From: an uncultured Actinomycetes bacterium
GTDB taxonomy: Bacteria > Actinomycetota > Actinomycetes > S36-B12
Reading direction: 5' to 3'
Length of the DNA: 6,806 bases
Assembly: GCA_903848435.1 (NCBI GenBank)
Contig: CAINGG010000285.1
Span: 1-6,806 of the forward strand
Of the stretch, positions 1 through 5,299 are shown one piece after another (the stretch's first letter is position 1; each line of letters starts with the position of its first letter). The notes below the pieces were generated by a model. The model had not been told where the DNA came from. It made no database searches and saw only the letters and a list, made by a program, of their open reading frames with translations. The position numbers and the translations under genes were made by a program.

Positions 1-815
1 GTGGCCGCGACCGCAGCCGCATTGGCGAGCGTCAGGCCGCCGGATGCCTCGATGAGGGCCCGGCCGCCGTTACGGCGTACGGCCTCGGCCATCTGCTCGG
101 GGGTGAAGTTGTCGATCATGACCAGGTCCGCACCGGCAGCAAGGGCCTCGTCGAGCTGATCGAGGGTGTCGACCTCGACCTCGACGCGAATGCCCGGGAA
201 TTGCTGGCGCACCGCCTGGAACGCCGCGGTGACCCCACCGGCCGCGACGACATGGTTGTCCTTGATGAGCGCTTCATCGGATAGCGACATTCGATGGTTG
301 ACGCCGCCACCACACCGGACGGCGTACTTCTCCAGGGCCCGCATGCCGGGAGTCGTCTTGCGGCTATCGCGCACCCTGGTGACGCCGCCGCCGAGGGCGT
401 CGACCCACTGGCGCGTCAGCGTCGCGATGCCGGAGAGGTGGCACAGCACATTGAGCGACGTGCGCTCTCCGAGCAACAGGTCGCGGGTGGGGCCCGAGAC
501 GGAGCCGACGATGTCACCCGGGGTCACGCGGGTGCCGTCGGCCACGAAGGTGGTGCGAGCTCGGCCCTGGGAGGCGCGGTGGAAGACAGCCGCCGCCACG
601 GGTGCGCCCGCGACGACACCATTGCCCTTGGCGACCAGGTCGAGCACGGATCGCTGGTCGGCCGGCACGGTGGCCACGGAGGTCACGTCGACGCCGCCGT
701 CCAGATCCTCGGCGAGCGCACGGTCGATAAGGTCCACGATCGCTGCCGGATCGAGGCCCGCGTCAACCAGAGCGGCGGTGACCTCCGACGGCAACTGGAC
801 GCCATCACTCGTCAT
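1..815 (-). CDS. nadC: Quinolinate phosphoribosyltransferase (nicotinate-nucleotide pyrophosphorylase, carboxylating), C-terminus cut by window edge
   Basis: NadC converts quinolinate and PRPP to nicotinate mononucleotide, CO2 and pyrophosphate, the last committed step of de novo NAD synthesis, in the cytoplasm. The window holds 271 codons; family members are usually about 280-295 residues, so only the last C-terminal residues lie beyond position 1. Visible signatures in order: LLLGERTSLN (Arg118), SRKTTPGMRALEKY (Arg152, Lys153), GGGVNHR (His174, Arg175), ALIKDNH (Lys185), VEVEVDT (Glu214), MIDNF (Asp235) and EASGGLTL near residue 257. These cover the basic substrate pocket and the acidic residues of the PRPP/metal site known from the family. 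The ATG at 815 has a strong GGGAGG ribosome site 8 nt upstream and overlaps the nadB end by 11 bp, so it is the last visible gene of the operon. The usual RKTTPG block is preceded by Asp-Ser rather than Asp-Thr, a conservative change. Nothing suggests decay. Confidence 0.97.
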   Translation of the reverse strand, partial: MTSDGVQLPSEVTAALVDAGLDPAAIVDLIDRALAEDLDGGVDVTSVATVPADQRSVLDLVAKGNGVVAGAPVAAAVFHRASQGRARTTFVADGTRVTPGDIVGSVSGPTRDLLLGERTSLNVLCHLSGIATLTRQWVDALGGGVTRVRDSRKTTPGMRALEKYAVRCGGGVNHRMSLSDEALIKDNHVVAAGGVTAAFQAVRQQFPGIRVEVEVDTLDQLDEALAAGADLVMIDNFTPEQMAEAVRRNGGRALIEASGGLTLANAAAVAA

Positions 816-2451
816 GCTCACGACCTCCCGGTGTCACCGTCTCATGACGCGTCACCAAGTCTCCGGAGGGGGTGAGCGTCGAGACGAGGCGAACTCGCCA
901 GCGATCGTCGTCACGATCGGGGAAGTCCTCGCGCCAGTGCGAGCCGCGGGTCTCCTGTCGCAAGGTGGCCTGGTGCACAAGGGCCCGGGCGACGAGTTGC
1001 AGGTTGCTCGCCTCCCAGTCGTCCGTGCACGGGCTCGCGCCGGGCAGGTTCACGAGATCGTCGAGAGTGCGTGCCGCACGCGACAGCGACTGCGCGCTGC
1101 GGATGACACTCGCGTCATCGGTCATCGCCTGCTGCAGCGGTCGCATGCCTTCGCGGGGCACCAGTGGCAGCCTGGACTCGATGGGCACGGCAGGGCGCCG
1201 AGGCGCCACCTCGCCCGACAGCGCCTGGCCGATGCGCTCGGCGAAGACCAGGCCCTCGAGCAACGAGTTGGAGGCGAGCCGATTGGCGCCGTGCACCCCG
1301 GTGCACGCCACCTCGCCGCAGGCAAAGAGGCCCGGGATGGATGCGCGACCGTCGAGGTCGGTGCGCACGCCGCCCGAGACATAGTGCGATGCAGGCGCGA
1401 CCGGCACCAGCTCGGTCACCGGGTCGATGCCGTGCGCGCGGCACGACACCAGGATCGTCGGGAAGCGCTCCTCCCACAGCGCTTCGCCAAACGCCCGGGC
1501 ATCGAGCCATACGTGCTGCGCGCCGGTCTCCCTCATCCGGCGCAGGATGGCCCGAGACACCACGTCGCGGGGCGCGAGTTCCGCGAGCGGGTGTACGTCG
1601 ACCATGAATCGCTCGCCGCGATCGTCGAGCAAGAGCGCACCCTCGCCGCGCACGGCCTCCGACACGAGCGGCTGCTGGCCGCGAGCGCGCGGCCCGAGCC
1701 ACAGCACGGTGGGGTGGAACTGCACGAACTCCAGGTCGGCCACCTCGGCACCGGCTCGCAGGCCGAGCGCGACACCATCGCCCGTGGCCACGGGCGGATT
1801 GGTGGTCTGCGAGAACACCTGGCCGAAGCCGCCGGTCGCGAGGATGACCGCGGGCGCCAGAGCGGCGCCGACGCCGTCGCGGGTGCCCTGGCCCATGACG
1901 TGCAGCGTGACGCCCTGCGCGGCACCGTGCTCATCGCGCAGCAGGTCAAGCACCAGGGCGCCCTCGATGAGCTCGATCCCCGGGTCGAGGGCGACGGCAG
2001 CCACCAGGGCGCGCGAGACCTCGGCGCCGGTGGCGTCTCCGCCCGCGTGCGCGATGCGATCTCGAAGGTGGCCGCCCTCGCGCGTGAGTGCCAGTGCGCC
2101 AGTGGAGTCGACATCGAAGTGGGCACCTAGGCCGATGAGGGAGCGCACCGCGGCTGGACCCTCGGTCACCAGGACGCGTACGGCCTCGACATCGCACAGG
2201 CCGGCGCCCGCGACCAGGGTGTCGTGCAGGTGCTCGCCCGGAGAGTCATCGTCGGCGAGCGCAGCGGCAATGCCACCCTGCGCCCACACCGTCGACCCCT
2301 CCTCCACGCGCCCCTTCGTGACCAGCAGCACCCGACGCCCGGTGCGCCGCGCATGCAGAGCAGCCGTGAGACCGGCCACGCCCGAGCCGACGACGACAGC
2401 ATCGGCCTCCGCGGTCCAGCCGGGCGACGGCGCGGGGAGTGCGGCGCTCAC
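805..2451 (-). CDS. nadB: L-aspartate oxidase
   Basis: NadB is an FAD flavoenzyme that oxidises L-aspartate to iminoaspartate, which quinolinate synthase (NadA) condenses with dihydroxyacetone phosphate. The 548 residues match the usual family length. Visible: dinucleotide-binding VVGSGVAGLTAAL (residues 20-32), STVWAQGGIAAAL (53-65), TREGGHLRDRIAHAGGDATG (123-142), ATGGFGQVFSQTTNP (205-219), QFHPT with His246, LAPRDVVSRAI with Arg295, PASHYVSGGV with His356 and GVHGANRLASNSLLEGLVF with Arg391. These His and Arg positions correspond to the active-site residues known in E. coli NadB (His244, Arg290, His351, Arg386). The helical C-terminal domain is complete. The GTG start overlaps the panC stop in a GTGA. 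No clear Shine-Dalgarno precedes it, so initiation is probably coupled to panC translation. nadA is not adjacent; the product must be handed to a NadA encoded elsewhere. Succinate dehydrogenase flavoprotein is the main lookalike, but the NadB-type motifs and nadC next door exclude it. Confidence 0.97.
   Translation of the reverse strand: MSAALPAPSPGWTAEADAVVVGSGVAGLTAALHARRTGRRVLLVTKGRVEEGSTVWAQGGIAAALADDDSPGEHLHDTLVAGAGLCDVEAVRVLVTEGPAAVRSLIGLGAHFDVDSTGALALTREGGHLRDRIAHAGGDATGAEVSRALVAAVALDPGIELIEGALVLDLLRDEHGAAQGVTLHVMGQGTRDGVGAALAPAVILATGGFGQVFSQTTNPPVATGDGVALGLRAGAEVADLEFVQFHPTVLWLGPRARGQQPLVSEAVRGEGALLLDDRGERFMVDVHPLAELAPRDVVSRAILRRMRETGAQHVWLDARAFGEALWEERFPTILVSCRAHGIDPVTELVPVAPASHYVSGGVRTDLDGRASIPGLFACGEVACTGVHGANRLASNSLLEGLVFAERIGQALSGEVAPRRPAVPIESRLPLVPREGMRPLQQAMTDDASVIRSAQSLSRAARTLDDLVNLPGASPCTDDWEASNLQLVARALVHQATLRQETRGSHWREDFPDRDDDRWRVRLVSTLTPSGDLVTRHETVTPGGREHDE
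824..829 (-). promoter_or_regulatory. Ribosome binding site of nadC
   Basis: Read on the minus strand this is GGGAGG, separated by 8 nt from the ATG at 815. It lies inside the 3' end of nadB. It fixes the nadC start and means nadC need not rely only on translational coupling. Confidence 0.75.
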
Positions 2452-3341
2452 CGCGCGCTCGTCGTTTCATCGAGGTCTGACGGGCCGACGTGCAGGTCGA
2501 CGTTGTCGAGAAGCCGCGTGCCGTCGACCACGACAGTGGCCAGCAGCCGGGCGGGGCCGACCTCCGGGGCGGGGCCGAGGTCGAGCGACCGTACGACGAC
2601 GTAGTCGACGACCATCGGGACGCTGGCCGACGAGGATGCGGTGTCCAACCGTCGGCGGACAGCCTTGACGGCGGCCTCGGGGCCGTCGGCAGCCGCCTGC
2701 TGGCCGTCGGCTAGTGCCAGCGGGATCTGCGCCGCCGCGCGCCGGGCCTCGGGCGACAGGTAGCGATTGCGACTGCTCATCGCCAGCCCGTCGGCCTCGC
2801 GCACGGTGGGCATGCCGATGATCTCGACAGGCAGATCGAGCGCCTGCGCCATCGCCCGTACGAGAACGAGTTGCTGGTAGTCCTTCTCGCCGAAGAGCGC
2901 CACATCAGGGCGGGTCATCTGCATCAGCTTGGCGACGACAGTGAGCATGCCGCTGAAGTGCCCCGGGCGCGCAGCGCCCTCGAGCTCATCGCCCAGGGGA
3001 CCCGGATCGATCATGATGGCCGCCGCAGGCGTGCCGACAGGCGGGTAGACCTCGTCGACGTCGGGAGCGAAGACAACATCGGCACCGGCGGCACCGGACA
3101 CCTGGACATCGGCGTCCAGGGTGCGCGGGTAGCGGGCGAAATCCTCGCCCGCGCCGAACTGCCGGGGGTTGACGAAGACGGTGACGATCACGCGACCGTC
3201 GGGACCGGCGATTCCGCGGGCTCCATGCACGAGCGAGGCGTGGCCATCATGGAGTGCACCCATCGTCATGACCACCGCGGTGCGCCCCGCGACCTCGGGC
3301 AGGCCATCGAGCTGGGCACGCTGATGCAGCACCTGCGTCAC
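2448..3341 (-). CDS. panC: Pantothenate synthetase (pantoate--beta-alanine ligase)
   Basis: PanC condenses pantoate with beta-alanine using ATP, through a pantoyl-adenylate, giving pantothenate for CoA synthesis in the cytoplasm. The 297 residues are a normal length. Visible: VVMTMGALHDGHASL (residues 23-37) with the nucleotidyltransferase HxGH signature at His31/His34, VTVFVNPRQFGAGEDFARYP (53-72), RPGHFSGMLTVVAKL (125-139), FGEKDYQQLVLVRAM (150-164) with Lys153, and PTVREADGLAMSSRNRYLS (178-196), which is the KMSKS-equivalent SSRN loop. The GTG start at 3341 gives a GTGA overlap with the upstream DUF2520 gene and has GAAGG 7 nt upstream. Its stop overlaps the nadB start in the same way. Its presence between a Rossmann-fold gene and nadB puts CoA and NAD precursor synthesis in one transcript; both use aspartate-derived carbon (beta-alanine and iminoaspartate). 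Every catalytic motif is present, so I expect an active enzyme. Confidence 0.97.
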   Translation of the reverse strand: MTQVLHQRAQLDGLPEVAGRTAVVMTMGALHDGHASLVHGARGIAGPDGRVIVTVFVNPRQFGAGEDFARYPRTLDADVQVSGAAGADVVFAPDVDEVYPPVGTPAAAIMIDPGPLGDELEGAARPGHFSGMLTVVAKLMQMTRPDVALFGEKDYQQLVLVRAMAQALDLPVEIIGMPTVREADGLAMSSRNRYLSPEARRAAAQIPLALADGQQAAADGPEAAVKAVRRRLDTASSSASVPMVVDYVVVRSLDLGPAPEVGPARLLATVVVDGTRLLDNVDLHVGPSDLDETTSAR

Positions 3342-4252
3342 GATCGGGCCTTCGATCCGCTGTCAGCGTTGGCCAGGAGGCGCGCGATGGGTTCGGCTGC
3401 TGCGGCGGTGAGCATCCCGCTGGCGAGTGCACGGTCGAGGGTTACCCGCGCCAGGACGAGGTAGGCCTCGCGCGTGCCTGAATCGGCATCGGCCAGGTCA
3501 GCGAGGTGCGCGCTCACCGTGGCCACGTCTCCGCGAGCCACCGGACCCGTGAGTGCGGTGTCGCCTTCGCGCAGCGCGTTGTCGAGTGCCGCCGTCAGCA
3601 GTGGCCGCGCTAGTCGAGCCGGATCCGCCACTCCCGCAGCGGCCAGCAGGTCGAGCGTCTGCGCGACCAGCGTCACGAGGTGGTTGGCACCGTGCGCAAG
3701 CGCAGCGTGATAGGTCGTGCGCGCACCTTCATCGACCCACACCGGATCGCCGCCCATCTCGACGACCAGCGCCTCGGCGATGGGGCGCACCGGCTCGGGC
3801 GCGGTCACACCGAAGGGGCAGTCCTCGAGCCGATCGAGGTCGAGGCTGGTCCCCGTGAACGTCATGACGGGGTGCGCCGCGATGGGCAGCGTGCCCACGA
3901 GTGGCGACAGGACCTCAAGACCATGGTGCCCCGAGACGTGCATGACGATCTGGCCGGCACGCACATGATGGGCAAGATCGTCGACCACCTGCGCGAGTCG
4001 ATCGTCGGGCACCGCGAGGAGGACCAGGTCGCACTCCTCGACCAGTTGGCCCGCCGGCACGATGGGTACGCCGGGCAGGAGGGCCTCGGCGCGTACCCGC
4101 GAGAGATCGGAGCGGGCAGCGCAGCCGACGATGGGATGGCCGGTGCGGCGCAATGCGGCACCCAGCACGGCACCGACGCGACCGGATCCGATCACGCCGA
4201 CCCGCAGTCGCGGGGGCGGTGTCACCACAGCCGCAGGGTAGACGCTCGTCAC
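3338..4252 (-). CDS. Rossmann-like + DUF2520 domain protein, putative NAD(P)-dependent reductase
   Basis: This is a two-domain dehydrogenase-like protein. From the GTG at 4252 it is 304 residues. The N-terminal Rossmann domain shows RLRVGVIGSGRVG, with its GxGxxG at residues 22-27, and CDLVLLAVPDDRL near residues 74-86. The conserved HPVMTF lies at 127-132. The helical C-terminal DUF2520 part carries TTYHAALAHGANHLVTLV (near 179-196) with Tyr181, His182 and Asn190, then a TGPVARGD stretch near 235-242. The fold resembles 6-phosphogluconate and ketopantoate reductase-type enzymes. Substrate is unknown. In M. tuberculosis and many actinobacteria such a gene sits directly before panC, so a role in pantoate or CoA metabolism is plausible inference. 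I chose GTG 4252 because it gives the GTGA overlap seen at the next two junctions and has GGGAGG 4 nt upstream. An in-frame ATG at 4264 would add four residues and overlap the upstream gene by 16 bp, but lacks a Shine-Dalgarno. Confidence 0.9.
   Translation of the reverse strand: MTSVYPAAVVTPPPRLRVGVIGSGRVGAVLGAALRRTGHPIVGCAARSDLSRVRAEALLPGVPIVPAGQLVEECDLVLLAVPDDRLAQVVDDLAHHVRAGQIVMHVSGHHGLEVLSPLVGTLPIAAHPVMTFTGTSLDLDRLEDCPFGVTAPEPVRPIAEALVVEMGGDPVWVDEGARTTYHAALAHGANHLVTLVAQTLDLLAAAGVADPARLARPLLTAALDNALREGDTALTGPVARGDVATVSAHLADLADADSGTREAYLVLARVTLDRALASGMLTAAAAEPIARLLANADSGSKARS
3349..3353 (-). promoter_or_regulatory. Ribosome binding site of panC
   Basis: GAAGG on the minus strand, 7 nt before the GTG at 3341 and inside the 3' end of the DUF2520 gene. 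It supports the GTG as the true panC start. Confidence 0.6.
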
Positions 4253-5256
4253 GGCGCCTCCCATCGGAGCCAGGCGAAGCTGCCCAGGCCCGCGGACTGA
4301 CGCAGTCGGCGCGTGGCGAAGTAGCGCTCGATAGCATCGGCGTTCGCGGCCTCGGGCAGGTGTGCGAGCGCGAACTCATCGCGCTGGCGGGTCAGGGTCG
4401 TTCCCGGCACGGCGGCACGGCACGAGTCGATCGCGACGTGGGCGGTCAGCCCGGCACTGCCATCAGGCACCGGCGCTAGGACGCGGCCGGCCCGATAGCC
4501 GGCCAGCGTGCCGCGCCTTAGATCGTCCACCCGCTGGTCGCGCTCGTGGCCATAGTCGACAGCCAGCGCAAGTCCGCTGGTCAGCAGGCTCGTCATCCAT
4601 GTCCACGCGGCATCGCGCGGGAGTCCCACCTCGGCGCGGTCACCAACCTCTCGCAACGGCCACCATCGGCTGATCCACGCACGCACCGCGGCCGCGTCGA
4701 CGCCCCACTGCGCGCAGGCAGCGTCGTCATCGATCGATGGGCCCAGGGATTCCTCGCCACCCTCATCGACGAGGACAAGTCGGTCGATACCCACCGCATC
4801 TCGCTCGACGATGTCGAGCGGGATCTCGTCCAACCACTCGTGCGCCATGACGACGCCACGAATTGGCACAGCGGGCAGGTCTCCAGGTATCTCGGCGACC
4901 ACGCCCTCAATGCCGTCCACGAAGCGGTCGCGCACGTCGACCGCGATCCAGCGAGCTCGATCGCCCAGCTCGCCGCAGCGGTCGCGCACGAGACTCACGA
5001 GGGCACCGTCTGCGGCGCCGAGGTCGATCACGACGAAGTCCTCCGGCGAGCCGAGGCGAGCATCCACCCCGCGGACGATGCCCGCGAGTCGATCGGCCAG
5101 CAAGTCGCCTGCCGACGTGCTGAAGTGCTCCCCCGGGCTGGCGTCAGACCAGAAGCGCTGAGCGGCCGACTGCCAGGCCGAACTCCAGGCGATCGAAGAT
5201 CGGTGACGCGAGCGTTGCAGGGTGACGACGTCGTCGAGGCCGTCCACGCGTGCCAT
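4249..5256 (-). CDS. MidA/NDUFAF7-family SAM-dependent methyltransferase
   Basis: The protein is 335 residues, slightly shorter than most MidA-family proteins (about 350-400). Family landmarks in order: GEHFSTSAGDLLADRLA (residues 42-57), matching the substrate-side GxFxTxP/S block; VVIDLGAADGAL (75-86), SAM motif I; RWIAVDVRD (102-110), motif II; MAHEWLDEIPLDIV (137-150), matching the usual NExLDALP block; LALAVDYGHERDQR (229-242); and GTLAGYRAGRVLAPVPDG followed by LTAHVAIDS (249-278), the most diagnostic stretch. The mitochondrial member NDUFAF7 dimethylates an arginine of complex I subunit NDUFS2. Here a NuoD/NDUFS2-like gene is the divergent neighbour, 43 bp away, so that protein is a candidate substrate (inference). 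Two deviations: motif I reads GAADG instead of the common GxGRG, and His139 replaces the usual Asn of the NE pair. It is the first gene of the minus-strand operon. No Shine-Dalgarno precedes the ATG, so a leaderless mRNA is likely. Confidence 0.88.
   Translation of the reverse strand: MARVDGLDDVVTLQRSRHRSSIAWSSAWQSAAQRFWSDASPGEHFSTSAGDLLADRLAGIVRGVDARLGSPEDFVVIDLGAADGALVSLVRDRCGELGDRARWIAVDVRDRFVDGIEGVVAEIPGDLPAVPIRGVVMAHEWLDEIPLDIVERDAVGIDRLVLVDEGGEESLGPSIDDDAACAQWGVDAAAVRAWISRWWPLREVGDRAEVGLPRDAAWTWMTSLLTSGLALAVDYGHERDQRVDDLRRGTLAGYRAGRVLAPVPDGSAGLTAHVAIDSCRAAVPGTTLTRQRDEFALAHLPEAANADAIERYFATRRLRQSAGLGSFAWLRWEAP
4257..4262 (-). promoter_or_regulatory. Ribosome binding site favouring the GTG start of the DUF2520 gene
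   Basis: GGGAGG on the minus strand ends 4 nt before the GTG at 4252. The spacing is a little short, but the site overlaps the alternative ATG at 4264 and cannot serve it, so it argues for the downstream start. Confidence 0.5.
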
Positions 5257-5275
5257 GACACCACTGTGTCACGGC
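5252..5275. promoter_or_regulatory. Imperfect palindrome in the divergent spacer, candidate operator
   Basis: The core TGACAC-CACT-GTGTCA (5256-5271) is a perfect 6-bp inverted repeat. Extending to 5252-5275 gives 10-bp arms with a single mismatch. It covers the methyltransferase start codon and its possible -10 box and lies about 25 bp upstream of the NuoD-like start, so a dimeric regulator bound here could affect both genes. No regulator is identified and chance is possible. Confidence 0.35.
5263..5268 (-). promoter_or_regulatory. Possible -10 element of a leaderless methyltransferase-operon promoter
   Basis: On the minus strand this reads CACAGT, one mismatch from the TANNNT -10 pattern, followed by exactly 6 nt and the ATG at 5256. 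No Shine-Dalgarno lies between. That geometry is typical of leaderless actinobacterial transcripts, but no -35 box is clear. Confidence 0.3.
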
Positions 5276-5287
5276 ACGCGGTGCTGG

Positions 5288-5293
5288 CATGCT
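5288..5293 (+). promoter_or_regulatory. Possible -10 element of a leaderless promoter for the NuoD-like gene
   Basis: CATGCT, one mismatch from TANNNT, is followed by 6 nt and the ATG at 5300. No Shine-Dalgarno is present, so transcription probably starts at or next to the start codon. No -35 box is clear. Confidence 0.28.
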
Positions 5294-5299
5294 GTCGGC

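Noticed and set aside
1..815. nadC as a truncated pseudogene because its C-terminus is missing
   Set aside because: The frame is open up to the window edge and all active-site motifs are intact. The missing end is an effect of the window boundary.
166..2130. Long plus-strand open frame antisense to nadC and nadB
   Set aside because: Its protein is a low-complexity Arg/Ala/Ser/His-rich sequence with no family motifs, while the opposite strand encodes two complete-motif enzymes. Long antisense frames are expected in GC-rich codon-biased DNA.
2448..3341. Met instead of Pro before TMGALH in PanC as a functional anomaly
   Set aside because: As I recall it, VMTMGALH is common among actinobacterial PanC proteins, and all catalytic motifs are present.
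5222..5299. Upstream in-frame ATG (5222) extending the NuoD-like protein by 26 residues
   Set aside because: The extension would overlap the methyltransferase coding region and has no resemblance to the NuoD N-terminus. The ATG at 5300 begins close to the conserved HPSGHG block, as in the family.
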